From NCBI GenBank assembly GCA_902775355.1, contig CACYLY010000012.1, positions 16,131 through 80,130 on the forward strand: a stretch of 64,000 nt of DNA. The letters are read 5' to 3'. This document shows positions 27,379 through 35,791 of this stretch, in pieces. A program made the translations under genes and the position numbers. The notes under the pieces are model-generated. The model ran no database searches. It was not told where the DNA came from and saw nothing but the letters and a program-made list of their open reading frames with translations. This DNA is from Oscillospiraceae bacterium. GTDB lineage: Bacteria > Bacillota > Clostridia > Oscillospirales > Oscillospiraceae. Within the stretch, counting starts at the first letter, position 1. Each line of letters starts with the position of its first letter.

Positions 27379-27428
27379 GGCGCAGGGGGTATATTGTCCG
27401 CCGTTCCCTTCCCTTCTCTTGAAATGCA

Positions 27429-27459
27429 AAAAGCCTCTCCCGCACTTAACGGGAGAGGC
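27429..27459 (-). terminator. Terminator after the vanZ-like gene
   Basis: Perfect 10-bp stem (27433-27442 with 27450-27459), seven-base loop, followed on the minus strand by TTTTT. It lies 26 bp past the vanZ-like stop codon. Confidence 0.88.
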
Positions 27460-27484
27460 ATACCAAAAAGTGATGATTCCCTTT

Positions 27485-28003
27485 TTATGATTGTTTTTCC
27501 ATTTCTCTTTTGCGCTCCGCCGCTTTCAAAAGGAGGAAGAGCAGCAGCGCCATCATCAGGATGCCGAACAGGACGCCGGCAGAATCCAGAAGCACATCGC
27601 TCAAGGCCGCCTCTCTGCCGCTGACCAGCTTTTGATGCAGCTCGTCGGAGGCGGCATAGGCCGTACCGATCAGCTGAGACACGAGCTTGGGGAAACGGAG
27701 GCCCGCCCGCCTTTTGACCGTCCAGACATGGAGCATCAGCGTGAAGCCCAGAACGCCGTATTCGATGAAGTGTGCGGTTTTTCGTACGATATGAGAGATC
27801 GTGTCTTTGAGCCTGATCTGCTCTGCTGCATCCATTGTATCAAAATCGGGGTAGATATGCTCTATGATCCACTGGACATAAGTCCCGCTGGTCTGTGATG
27901 AGGTCTCGCCCTTCTGGGCTGAGAAAGAAAAGATCACCGCCATGATCGCCAGCACAGGCAGCAGCGTGAGCCAAACGGCATGTCTCGAAATAAATTGCTT
28001 CAT
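27485..28003 (-). CDS. VanZ family membrane protein
   Basis: A 172-residue VanZ-like protein with four to five hydrophobic segments. Conserved blocks are the N-terminal FSFSAQKGETSS, the central RKTAHFIEYGVLG and the late SDELHQKLVSGREAALSDVLLDSAG. VanZ was named for teicoplanin resistance, but chromosomal members are widespread and mostly of unknown envelope function, so no resistance role is implied. It follows a small membrane protein gene and ends in a clear terminator. Confidence 0.92.
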   Translation of the reverse strand: MKQFISRHAVWLTLLPVLAIMAVIFSFSAQKGETSSQTSGTYVQWIIEHIYPDFDTMDAAEQIRLKDTISHIVRKTAHFIEYGVLGFTLMLHVWTVKRRAGLRFPKLVSQLIGTAYAASDELHQKLVSGREAALSDVLLDSAGVLFGILMMALLLFLLLKAAERKREMEKQS

Positions 28004-28023
28004 TGTCTCATCCTCTTATGCAG

Positions 28024-28056
28024 ACGTCCCTCCTGCCGGTAAGGCGGGAGGGACGT
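28024..28056. repeat. Stable hairpin in the leader of the vanZ-like gene
   Basis: Fourteen-bp stem with one G-T pair (28024-28037 with 28043-28056) and a five-base loop. TTTT follows only on the plus strand, where no gene ends, so for the minus-strand operon it acts as an internal hairpin 20 bp before the vanZ-like ATG. Confidence 0.6.
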
Positions 28057-28116
28057 TTTGCGGTCTCTGTTCCTCCCGCCCGGGTCAGAGACGGGACAGG
28101 AGCCAGACTTTTGGGC

Positions 28117-28329
28117 TCAGCGTTTCCGCGCAGCCTTCCGTTTTGCCTTGGACAGGGCGTTCAGGCTCTTTCCGGCGCAGATCGCAACAAAAGCCACAGC
28201 AGCTGCGATGAGCAGCTTCTTGGCAAGCTCTTCGTTCTCTTCCCCGAGAACAAGGCGCACAAGGCCTTTCAGGCCTGCGAACAGCAGCGCAAAGATACGT
28301 TTGACCAGATTCAGGATCGTTTCTTTCAT
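28117..28329 (-). CDS. Small single-pass membrane protein, unknown function
   Basis: A 70-residue protein I do not recognise. Residues 1-29 form an amphipathic to hydrophobic helix (ILNLVKRIFALLFAGL), a short acidic turn follows, residues 38-52 are a strong hydrophobic helix and the C-terminus is very basic (KAKRKAARKR). GGAGGAAGCT precedes the ATG at 28329. It has its own near-consensus promoter and lies 113 bp upstream of vanZ. Confidence 0.65.
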   Translation of the reverse strand: MKETILNLVKRIFALLFAGLKGLVRLVLGEENEELAKKLLIAAAVAFVAICAGKSLNALSKAKRKAARKR

Positions 28330-28395
28330 AGCTTCCTCCTGTTTTTCATCGTTAAGGGACATCAGCAATGCCTTTCACATCATTTTGCCAAATTT

Positions 28396-28424
28396 ATGAT
28401 AATCCAAGACCGGGAAGAAGTCAA
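28396..28424 (-). promoter_or_regulatory. Sigma-A promoter of the 70-residue protein and vanZ-like gene
   Basis: On the minus strand: TTGACT (28419-28424), 17-bp spacer, TATCAT (28396-28401), 66 bp before the ATG at 28329. Confidence 0.65.
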
Positions 28425-28480
28425 GCCCTCCCCTGCTCCATCTTCTGAACTTGTTTTTACACTCTTGCCAACAGAATCGT

Positions 28481-28515
28481 AAAAACCCTCCTGTTGTATG
28501 TCACAACAGGAGGGT
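28481..28515 (-). terminator. Terminator after yebC
   Basis: Perfect 13-bp stem (28485-28497 with 28503-28515), five-base loop, then a T-run on the minus strand. It lies about 107 bp past the yebC stop codon; nothing else is seen in between. Confidence 0.85.
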
Positions 28516-28622
28516 CAAGGTATGTCATCGTTAAAACGAGGGTCTGCGCAACTGCTTTCCTATTCCTCCTGGAATCGTTCCGAAAACACGTCAAACCGAT
28601 TGATTTTCGAAACGAAAAGCCA

Positions 28623-29363
28623 TTACTCCGCGTCTTCCCAGTTGTGCCAGACGTTCTGCACGTCGTCGAAATCCTCGAACATGTCCAGCATCTTCTGCAT
28701 GTTCTTGGCATCGTCCTCGTTGGTGATCTTGATATAACCGTTCTGGGGCAGCATCTCTACCTGGGCCTCCAGCAGCTTGTAACCCTTCTCGGTGAGCGCT
28801 TCGGCCACGGCGGCCACCGCGTCCTCGGCGGTATAGACGGTCATGGTCTCCCCTTCCGCCTCGAAATCGTCCGCTCCGGCGTCCAGCGCGTCCATCATCA
28901 CGGTATCCTCGTCCAGCTCCTCGTCCTCATTGTCGATGACGATAACGCCCTTTCTGTCAAAGGACCAGCTGACGCAGCCGGAAGCGCCCATATTTCCGCC
29001 GTACTTGTCGAAGTAGTGGCGGATCTCGCCGGCGGTGCGGTTGCGGTTGTCGGTCATGGTCTCGACAATGACGGCGACGCCCTGGGGACCATAGCCTTCG
29101 TAGGTGATCTTCTCGTAATTCTCGGTATTGCCCGCGCCCAGCGCCTTGTCGATGGTGCGCTTGATATTGTCATTGGGCATGTTGGCAGCCTTGGCCTTGG
29201 CGATCACGGCGGCCAGCTTGGAGTTGGAGCGGGGATCTCCGCCGCCGCCCTCCTTCACCGCCACGATCATCTCGCGGGCGATCTTGGTAAAGGCCTGGGC
29301 ACGCTTGGCATCAGCCGCGCCCTTGGTTTTCTGTATATTGTGCCATTTGGAATGTCCGGACAT
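28623..29363 (-). CDS. yebC: YebC/PmpR family DNA-binding or translational regulator
   Basis: A 246-residue YebC family protein. The N-terminus MSGHSKWHNIQKTKGAADAK and the segment GGGGDPRSNSKLAAVIAKAKAANMPNDNI are hallmark sequences. Members act as transcription regulators, and newer work on the family links them to translation of proline-rich stretches; which applies here is open. YebC is often next to ruvCAB, as it is here with three small genes in between. The ATG at 29363 has AGGAG upstream and gives the universal N-terminus. Confidence 0.96.
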   Translation of the reverse strand: MSGHSKWHNIQKTKGAADAKRAQAFTKIAREMIVAVKEGGGGDPRSNSKLAAVIAKAKAANMPNDNIKRTIDKALGAGNTENYEKITYEGYGPQGVAVIVETMTDNRNRTAGEIRHYFDKYGGNMGASGCVSWSFDRKGVIVIDNEDEELDEDTVMMDALDAGADDFEAEGETMTVYTAEDAVAAVAEALTEKGYKLLEAQVEMLPQNGYIKITNEDDAKNMQKMLDMFEDFDDVQNVWHNWEDAE

Positions 29364-29401
29364 AGGATTCAGCTCCTCTTGTGTAAAATTCAACATCGGT
29401 C

Positions 29402-29430
29402 ATTTTATCACAAGAGAAGCTGTATGGCAA
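29402..29430 (-). promoter_or_regulatory. Sigma-A promoter of yebC
   Basis: On the minus strand: TTGCCA (29425-29430), 17-bp spacer, TAAAAT (29402-29407), 39 bp before the yebC ATG. Confidence 0.6.
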
Positions 29431-29454
29431 GTATTTATTCTGCGTAAATAACGA

Positions 29455-30936
29455 CTATTCCGCCGGAATCAGCAAGATTTCTCCAGGCTCGGGATTGCAG
29501 GCTTCGATCAGCTCCAGGCTGGAATGATACGCCTTTGCCAGGTCCCAGAGCGTTTCGCCCCTGTTTATCACCAGGCTCAGAGCCGGCATTGCGGAAGGAT
29601 CCCAGGCGTCCTCCTCGTCCAGCTCCAGCGCGCTCAGGGTTTCCAGCTTCTCCGTCTCTTCCAGCTCCCAGAGCAATTCCGCCCGGCAGGACAGGTTCAG
29701 CTTCCCGTTTTCCGTCCGGAAATCATAGGAAACGATCTCCTGCCTGATCGGTCGGGCAGCCGCAGGCAGCGCGTCTCCCTCCAGACGGAGGCTCCGATGC
29801 AGCGTGTCCAGCGAACCGTCCACGCGCCGGACCAGCAAATCCAGCGAAAGCGTCAGTTCCGTCTTTTCCCGGTCCCAAGTCAGAGGCCCCAGGAAGGGCT
29901 CTGCCGCAAGAAGCGTCTGCAGGTCCTCCGGCATGGACAAGCTCTCTTCTCCGCGCAGAAGCAGTCTCTCGCGCTTAAGAGAGCGCAGGATCGTCCTGTC
30001 TTCCATCAGCGGTTCCGAATGCATCCTGCTGCAGTATCCGTCGCTGGCATAGCACATGTCTTGTTTTTGGTAGATCCGCAGCTGCAGTACGCCGTGGATC
30101 TCCGCGTCCAGGCTGCGCTCCCCGGCCATCCCCTCCATCCATTCCAAATAGACAGAACTGGGCTCGGCCTGAACAAGGATGTCCCCTTCTCCTTCGTCAT
30201 CCAGATCAAGAAGCTGTGAAAACGGGATGCGAAAGCTGCAGGTGACCGGGAGCTCCGTTGCGTTCAGGCCCCAGATCTGCAATTCCAGCTCCCCTTTCAC
30301 GATACACCGGGGGCCGAGTCTTTCTCCGCTGAGCTCGACAAAGCGCAGCCGTTCCCCCGCGATGCTCCGCGGCGTCTGATCCTCCTCTCCCATGGACAGC
30401 CGCTCCCTGACCGTGAAGGTCTTTTCCCTTACCTGCCGCAGGATCAGCGTCTCCCTGCTCTCCCTCCGCAGGTGTATCTGTGCCGGCGCATCCGCGGCAA
30501 GCGCGCTGTCCAGCAGGGCCTTGCCCTTGCAGAAGCTCTCGATCACCGTCTGCACTTCAAAGCTGACGCCGATTTTCCTCGGGTTCAGGAGGCGGCCCTC
30601 CAGGGCGGACAGCTGCCAGGAGATCTGCGGGAGCGCCTCCGTCTCCACGTTTTCCAGCTCAAGACGCATTTCAAATGCTCTGCCGATCCGCAGCGTTTCC
30701 GTTTTACCGCTCTCCGTCAGATAGAGAACGCTGGCCCAAAGCTCTCCGGCAAAGCTGCAGCTATGTTCCGTGGGCTCTTTTCCTTTCAGAAGGACGCCGC
30801 CCTGGGCCCAGACCAGACATTTGGCGTCTTCCCGGCTGTCCGGGATCACCGCCTCCGCGCTGTACTGCTCTCGTTTGACGATGGGCTCCGCCTCGACCCA
30901 GACCGGAGCTTCCGTTTGCGTGAGTTTCATTTTCAT
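29455..30936 (-). CDS. SipL-like SPOCS (DUF3794) and LysM protein, spore coat basement
   Basis: A 493-residue protein with SPOCS/DUF3794-type repeats (for example around KCLVWAQGGVLLK and RLLNPRKIGVSFEVQTVIE, and again in the second half) and a C-terminal LysM domain (LSLVINRGETLWDLAKAYHSS to the end). This layout is that of SipL of Clostridia, which binds SpoIVA through its LysM domain and is needed for coat attachment. SpoIVA and SpoVM are in the same window, and spoVM is immediately upstream. The ATG at 30936 follows AAGGGGA; an ATG at 30954 is less well placed. Confidence 0.82.
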   Translation of the reverse strand: MKMKLTQTEAPVWVEAEPIVKREQYSAEAVIPDSREDAKCLVWAQGGVLLKGKEPTEHSCSFAGELWASVLYLTESGKTETLRIGRAFEMRLELENVETEALPQISWQLSALEGRLLNPRKIGVSFEVQTVIESFCKGKALLDSALAADAPAQIHLRRESRETLILRQVREKTFTVRERLSMGEEDQTPRSIAGERLRFVELSGERLGPRCIVKGELELQIWGLNATELPVTCSFRIPFSQLLDLDDEGEGDILVQAEPSSVYLEWMEGMAGERSLDAEIHGVLQLRIYQKQDMCYASDGYCSRMHSEPLMEDRTILRSLKRERLLLRGEESLSMPEDLQTLLAAEPFLGPLTWDREKTELTLSLDLLVRRVDGSLDTLHRSLRLEGDALPAAARPIRQEIVSYDFRTENGKLNLSCRAELLWELEETEKLETLSALELDEEDAWDPSAMPALSLVINRGETLWDLAKAYHSSLELIEACNPEPGEILLIPAE

Positions 30937-30970
30937 GGACTTCCCCTTTTTCATTCAAATCGCAGGATGC

Positions 30971-31045
30971 TTACTCTTCTCCGCAGCGCAGCAGGCGCAG
31001 CAGAGCGGAGAGCCAGCGCGGCAGCCGAATTACATAAATTTTCAT
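30971..31045 (-). CDS. spoVM: Stage V sporulation protein M (24 residues)
   Basis: A tiny gene of 25 codons including stop. The product begins MKIYVIRLPRWLSALLRL and is a basic amphipathic helix. B. subtilis SpoVM begins MKFYTIKLPKFLGGIVRA: Met1, Lys2, Tyr4, Ile6, Leu8, Pro9 and Leu12 are identical, and Pro9 is the residue known to matter for sensing membrane curvature. It marks the forespore surface and recruits SpoIVA. AAAGGA lies 9 nt before the ATG. It sits after rsgA, as spoVM follows the prkC-cpgA cluster in B. subtilis, and just before the SipL-like gene. Confidence 0.88.
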   Translation of the reverse strand: MKIYVIRLPRWLSALLRLLRCGEE

Positions 31046-31065
31046 TTTGCAGCGTCCTTTCCGCG

Positions 31066-31221
31066 CTATACGCAGCAGCGCAGATACCAGATTCCGAGAC
31101 CGATCAGGCCGGCAGCCAGGAAAAACCACCAGAATTCAGCCGGCAGAACCAGTGCCAGCAGGATAAAGATTCCCGCCCCGATGGCGGCAAAGCCCCACAG
31201 TCCGCAACGTCCTCTTCGCAC
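31066..31221 (-). CDS. Small membrane protein between rsgA and spoVM
   Basis: A 51-residue protein starting at GTG 31221, with a strong G-rich ribosome binding site (GGGGGG) 9 nt before. The N-terminus is basic (VRRGRCG). Residues 9-27 and 31-47 are two hydrophobic segments, and it ends in two Cys (RCCV). A longer frame to 31320 exists but its first 33 residues look non-coding. The stop is 20 bp before the spoVM start, so both are probably one transcript. I do not recognise a named family. Context suggests a sporulation membrane protein; a housekeeping role is possible. Confidence 0.6.
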   Translation of the reverse strand: MRRGRCGLWGFAAIGAGIFILLALVLPAEFWWFFLAAGLIGLGIWYLRCCV

Positions 31222-31368
31222 AGCAAACCGCCCCCCGCACTCGGTATTTCCATACACGATATGCGCGGAGCGGTTTGAATATGAATGTAGGAAAACAGGC
31301 TGCGCGGGCAAAGGCGGCAAAAGCTGCCGCCGTTCTGCGCAGCTGTCGCCCGACGGGAGCTTTCTGTT

Positions 31369-32253
31369 TTATTCCTTCAGTTCCCAGGATTTTTGTTGGG
31401 CGCTGAGCTCATAGAGGCGCAGGTAGGAGCGGTATCTGTTTTCGTCGATGGCGCCGGCGGAGACCGCCTCCCGGACGGCGCAGTCCGGTTCCCGGCGATG
31501 GCTGCAGTCCTGAAAACGGCAGTTTCCCAGATAGGGGGAAAACTCAGGAAAATCGTACTGCAGCTGTTCCTTGGGAATGGGCTTCATCATCTCCAGTTCG
31601 AAGGAGGCGAAGCCGGGCGTGTCCGCTATGTATGTGTTTTCCTCCAGGCGAAAGAGCTCCACATGCCGGGTCGTGTGCTTGCCGCGGCCCAGCTTTTCGC
31701 TGACCTGGGCGGTAGGCACGGAGACGCCGGGCAGCAGCCTGTTCAAAAGGCTGGATTTTCCCACGCCGGAGTTGCCCGTAAAGGCGCTAATCTTGCCGCG
31801 CAGAAGGCTCCGCAGCGCTTCGATCCCATCGCCGGTCTGAGCGCTGGTTGCGACTACGGGAAAACCGGCGCGCCCGTAGATCCGGCGCAGCTGTTCTCCT
31901 CTGTCCAGATCTGTCTTGTTCACGCAGACGATCAACTCGCAGTCCGCCTCCGCGGCGATGACGGAAACCCGATCGATCAGGAAGGGATCCGTAATCGGGT
32001 TCACGTTAGCCGCCACGAAAACCAGCGCGTCCACATTGGCCACCGCCGGGCGGACAAACCAGTTTCGCCGCTCCGCCACCCGGTCGACCCGAGCGCCGCC
32101 GGCGCCGTCCGGGGAGCAGAACACCCGGTCCCCTACCAGCGGGGAGGTCCCGTCCAGCCGGAACTTGCCCCTGGCCTTGCAGGAGAGCAGCTCGTCGCCT
32201 GCCTGCACGTAGTAAAAGCCGCTGAGGGCCTTGATAATAACGCCTTCCGTCAT
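31369..32253 (-). CDS. rsgA: Ribosome small subunit GTPase RsgA
   Basis: A 294-residue circularly permuted GTPase that aids late 30S maturation. Seen are the N-terminal OB fold, G4 NKTD, G1 GNSGVGKSS, G3 DTPGF and the C-terminal zinc motif (CRFQDCSHRREPDC). It overlaps prkC by 4 bp. In B. subtilis the same gene (cpgA) follows prpC and prkC and is itself a PrkC target, so the order here preserves that regulatory unit. Confidence 0.96.
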   Translation of the reverse strand: MTEGVIIKALSGFYYVQAGDELLSCKARGKFRLDGTSPLVGDRVFCSPDGAGGARVDRVAERRNWFVRPAVANVDALVFVAANVNPITDPFLIDRVSVIAAEADCELIVCVNKTDLDRGEQLRRIYGRAGFPVVATSAQTGDGIEALRSLLRGKISAFTGNSGVGKSSLLNRLLPGVSVPTAQVSEKLGRGKHTTRHVELFRLEENTYIADTPGFASFELEMMKPIPKEQLQYDFPEFSPYLGNCRFQDCSHRREPDCAVREAVSAGAIDENRYRSYLRLYELSAQQKSWELKE

Positions 32254-33962
32254 CCTTCCTCCGGTCCTGTGGAGACCCGCAAAATGATCTTGCTGTGTGC
32301 GGGAAGCAGATTATAGCTGTCTTCGCTCTGGCCGATCACGGTCCCCACAGGGAGATCGCTGGTCACGTATTCCGAGCCGCCGTAGCTGAGCTCGTTTTGT
32401 TCGATCTTCTCGATGGCGGCCACCTCGGACAGGCCTACCAGGTTCGGGATCGAGACGTATTCGATCTCCGGGCCCGCGCTGACCGTCAGATAGACCCAGT
32501 CGCCCTTCTCCAGCGGCGTTCCGGCCGCCGGGGTCATGTCGATGACATAGTTGCGCGGGACAGAATCCGATATCTCATCGATGATCTCCACATAATAGCC
32601 GGAGACACGCAGAATGGCCGTGGCCTCGCGATAATCCATGTTGTAGACGTTCGGGACCTGGACCACGCCCGTGCTCACGTAGAGCCGCACCGGCGTGCCG
32701 CCCTTCTTCAGACTGACCCGGGTGCCGGAATTGGGATCCTGCCGCTCCACGGTATAATCCGAGGGATCGAATTCCTCTGTGCCGCTGGAATTCAGATAAA
32801 TGATCTCAAAAGAGAACACCGAGTTTTGCGGATCCTTCAGGATCGCATCCACGGACATGCCCTGAAAATTCGGCATCATCATGTGGCCGGAGCTTCGATC
32901 CTCCGTCCCCTTGTCCGGAAAATAGTCCTTGAAGAAAAACTGCAGCAGGAACACGAACAGGCCCAGGATCACCAGCAGGACGCCGAAGGTGCCGGAGAGA
33001 AAGGTGACTCTTGCCGATCTTTTTCTGCGTCGCCGATACTTCTCCTTGGACATTTCGCTGATGGAGCGCACGGGAACGACCGAAGGCGTTTCCAGGGAAT
33101 CGGCTTCGGCCTCGTCCTCTTGCTGGGTTTGGGTCACGGCAAAATGGTCCAGATCCCGGATCAGCTCTTCTGCGGTCTGATAACGGGCCTGGATCTCCGG
33201 GTTCATGGCCTTGAGAATGATGTGCTCCAGCTCAGGCGGCAGATCCGCCACCAGCTGGGAGGGAGGAACGGGCGCCGTGTTCAGGTGCTTCACCGCGATC
33301 TCTCCCACCGTATCACCGGTATAGGGCTTCTGTCCGGTGAGCATCTCGTACATTACGACGCCAAGAGAATACAGGTCGCTGCGGCCGTCGGGACTCTCCC
33401 CGCGGATCTGCTCCGGAGCGATATAGTGAATGGAGCCGACGGCGGTCCCTTGCTCCTCGCTGATCTCGTTTTCGAGAGCGGCAATGCCGAAATCGCCGAC
33501 CTTCAGGGTCCCGTCCCGCAGCAGCATCATATTCTGGGGCTTGATGTCCCGGTGGACCACGCCTTTGGAATGGGCGTGGGCCAGAGCCCGGGCGATCTGC
33601 TTGGCAAAGTACACCGCCTCCCGCCAGGGGATGGGCCCTTTGCGCTTCATATACTGCTTCAGCGTGATCCCGTCCACCAGCTCCATGACGATATACTCGA
33701 TCTCGGTGCTGTGACTCACATCATAAACCGCGACGATGTTGGGGCTGGACAGCATGGCGACTGCGTGGGATTCCGCAAAGAAGCGCTGGCGGAATTCCTC
33801 CTGCTGTGCCATTTCCGGCCGCATGATCTTCACGGCGACATAGCGGTTCAGGCGCCGGTCCAGAGCCTTGTAAACGACCGCCATGCCGCCCTCTCCGATG
33901 ATCTCGGTGAGCTCGTAGCGATCCTCCAGCACAAGGTTATTGGGATTTTGCTTGCTTTCCAT
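32250..33962 (-). CDS. prkC: PASTA-domain Ser/Thr protein kinase PrkC/StkP
   Basis: A 570-residue Hanks-type kinase. The cytoplasmic kinase domain (residues about 12-275) has GEGGMAVVYKA, catalytic HRDIKPQN, DFGIA and the activation-loop GSIHYIAPEQ. A juxtamembrane linker and one membrane helix (about 342-366) follow, then three PASTA repeats outside that sense muropeptides. It governs growth, cell wall control and spore germination in Firmicutes. The cognate phosphatase prpC is 19 bp upstream and rsgA overlaps by 4 bp downstream. Confidence 0.96.
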   Translation of the reverse strand: MESKQNPNNLVLEDRYELTEIIGEGGMAVVYKALDRRLNRYVAVKIMRPEMAQQEEFRQRFFAESHAVAMLSSPNIVAVYDVSHSTEIEYIVMELVDGITLKQYMKRKGPIPWREAVYFAKQIARALAHAHSKGVVHRDIKPQNMMLLRDGTLKVGDFGIAALENEISEEQGTAVGSIHYIAPEQIRGESPDGRSDLYSLGVVMYEMLTGQKPYTGDTVGEIAVKHLNTAPVPPSQLVADLPPELEHIILKAMNPEIQARYQTAEELIRDLDHFAVTQTQQEDEAEADSLETPSVVPVRSISEMSKEKYRRRRKRSARVTFLSGTFGVLLVILGLFVFLLQFFFKDYFPDKGTEDRSSGHMMMPNFQGMSVDAILKDPQNSVFSFEIIYLNSSGTEEFDPSDYTVERQDPNSGTRVSLKKGGTPVRLYVSTGVVQVPNVYNMDYREATAILRVSGYYVEIIDEISDSVPRNYVIDMTPAAGTPLEKGDWVYLTVSAGPEIEYVSIPNLVGLSEVAAIEKIEQNELSYGGSEYVTSDLPVGTVIGQSEDSYNLLPAHSKIILRVSTGPEEG

Positions 33963-33981
33963 ATGTTCCTACCTCATAGGG

Positions 33982-34728
33982 TCATCTTGCTGCGACTACG
34001 ACCGTCACATTGTCCTTGGCTCCGCGTTCCAGCGCCAGCTCCATCAGGCGGCGGCAGAGCGCTTCCGGATCGCCGTGTTCTTTGGCCTCCGCAAGCATCT
34101 CTTCGTCACGGATCTCATTGCTCAATCCGTCCGAGCAAAGCAGGAGCAGGTCGCCAAAACCAAGCCGGAAGGAAAAGTAGTCGGGGTCTGTCTCGGCCTC
34201 CGTGCCCAGGGCGCGGGTGATCACGTTTTTCCTGGGATGATCTCTGGCTTCTTCCGGCGTGATGGCGCCGAAACGCACCAGCTCCGCAACCAGAGAATGA
34301 TCCTGAGAGATCTGACGGATCACGTCCTTCTTCGGCTGCAGCAGATAGGCGCGGCTGTCCCCCACGTTGATAATATACCCATTTCCGTTGTCTTTGATCA
34401 CTCCGCCCACCAGGGTGGTTCCCATTCCATGGAACTCCTCGCTGAAGCGGGAGTATTCATAGACGACGCCGTTGGTCTCGACGCAGGAGGACTGCAGGAT
34501 CTGGCGATAATTCGGCCTTTTCCCCTTGCAGGCGCAGAGCTTTTCAAAAACCTTGCCCACAAAGGCCTTGTTGCACAACGCGCTGGCTACTTCCCCCGCG
34601 CTGGCACCGCCCATCCCGTCGCACAGGGAGGCGATCAGACAATTCTGATCCGGGCAGAGCTCCAGCAGGAAGCAATCCTGATTCTCGGCTCTGACTTTTC
34701 CCTTGTCCGTAAGACCAAAACTTTTCAT
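33982..34728 (-). CDS. prpC: PP2C-type Ser/Thr phosphatase PrpC/Stp
   Basis: A 248-residue metal-dependent phosphatase that reverses PrkC phosphorylation. PP2C motifs are seen: VRAENQDCF, CDGMGGASAGE (metal-binding Asp), VGDSRAYLL, GTEAETDPDYF, and LCSDGLSN. I use the ATG at 34728 (GAGG 5 nt before); the frame stays open further into rlmN, but that part does not match the family. Confidence 0.95.
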   Translation of the reverse strand: MKSFGLTDKGKVRAENQDCFLLELCPDQNCLIASLCDGMGGASAGEVASALCNKAFVGKVFEKLCACKGKRPNYRQILQSSCVETNGVVYEYSRFSEEFHGMGTTLVGGVIKDNGNGYIINVGDSRAYLLQPKKDVIRQISQDHSLVAELVRFGAITPEEARDHPRKNVITRALGTEAETDPDYFSFRLGFGDLLLLCSDGLSNEIRDEEMLAEAKEHGDPEALCRRLMELALERGAKDNVTVVVAAR

Positions 34729-34735
34729 ACTTGCC

Positions 34736-35791
34736 TCACTCCACCGTTTCCGGTCTGGGATTCTTCTCGTTCTGCATCTTTCGCCGAAGCTGGCCGCAGG
34801 AAGCGTCCACATCGCTGCCCAGTCTTCTGCGCACCGTTACGTTCACGCCCTCATCCTCCAGGATCTTGATGAAGGCCTTCATATGTCCCGAGGTCGAAGG
34901 ACGGAACTGCCGTTCTTCCACATGGTTCAGCGGGATCAGGTTTACATGAGCCGAAAGGCTCCTGGCTTCTCTGGCAAGAAGCCTTGCGTGTTTTTCCGTA
35001 TCGTTCACGCCGTCGATCATGGCGTATTCAAAGGAGATGCGTCTGCCCGTGCGTTCGTAGTAACGGCGGCAGGCTTCCATCAGCTTCTGTACTCCCCTGC
35101 CCCGGTTTGCAGGCATGAGCTTGGAACGCGTCTCATCGTCCGGCGCGTGAAGAGATACGGACAGTGTCAGCTGCAGATCCCGTTGGGCCAGATCGTCAAA
35201 ACGCTCGATCAGCCCGCAGGTGGACAGGGAGATGTGACGCATTCCGATATTCATCCCCTCCGGATGATTCACCAGCTCCAGGAAACGCATCACGTTGTTA
35301 AAATTGTCCAGCGGTTCGCCGATGCCCATGAGTACGATATTCGATATCACAAGCCCTGAATCCAGCTGGGAAAAGAGCACCTCGTCCAGGATCTCCGAAG
35401 GCTCCAGGCAGCGGACCAGGCCGCCGATGGTGGAAGCGCAGAAGGCGCAGCCCTGGCGGCAGCCGACCTGAGAAGAGACGCAGGCCGTGTTGCCGTGCTT
35501 GTACTGCATGACCACCGTTTCCACCGCGTTCCCGTCAGCCAGTTCCCATAGATACTTGATGGTCCCGTCCAGTTGAGATACCTGCTTTCGGAGGACCTGG
35601 GGATGATAGAGCTCGTAGTTCTCTTTCAGCTTCTCCCGCAGCGACTTCGGCAGGTTGCTCATCTGATCGAAATCCCGCACGCCCCGATGGAGCCAGGAAA
35701 AGATCTGTTTCGCCCGGAACTTTGGCTCGCCCAGGCTCTCCAGCTCCTGCTCCAATTCCGCGGGCAGCAGGGAAAGAATGTCCTTTTTCAT
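34736..35791 (-). CDS. rlmN: 23S rRNA/tRNA adenine C2-methyltransferase RlmN
   Basis: A 351-residue radical SAM methyltransferase that modifies A2503 of 23S rRNA and A37 of some tRNAs. The cluster motif CRQGCAFCAS (CxxxCxxC) is at about residues 114-121, with MGIGEPLDN as the SAM-binding GEP motif and the catalytic C-terminal region ahead of VNLIPLNHV. It overlaps rsmB by 4 bp. Confidence 0.96.
   Translation of the reverse strand: MKKDILSLLPAELEQELESLGEPKFRAKQIFSWLHRGVRDFDQMSNLPKSLREKLKENYELYHPQVLRKQVSQLDGTIKYLWELADGNAVETVVMQYKHGNTACVSSQVGCRQGCAFCASTIGGLVRCLEPSEILDEVLFSQLDSGLVISNIVLMGIGEPLDNFNNVMRFLELVNHPEGMNIGMRHISLSTCGLIERFDDLAQRDLQLTLSVSLHAPDDETRSKLMPANRGRGVQKLMEACRRYYERTGRRISFEYAMIDGVNDTEKHARLLAREARSLSAHVNLIPLNHVEERQFRPSTSGHMKAFIKILEDEGVNVTVRRRLGSDVDASCGQLRRKMQNEKNPRPETVE

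Noticed and set aside
27485-28003. Glycopeptide resistance gene because of the VanZ family name
   Set aside because: No vanA/vanH/vanX genes near; VanZ-like proteins are common housekeeping membrane proteins.
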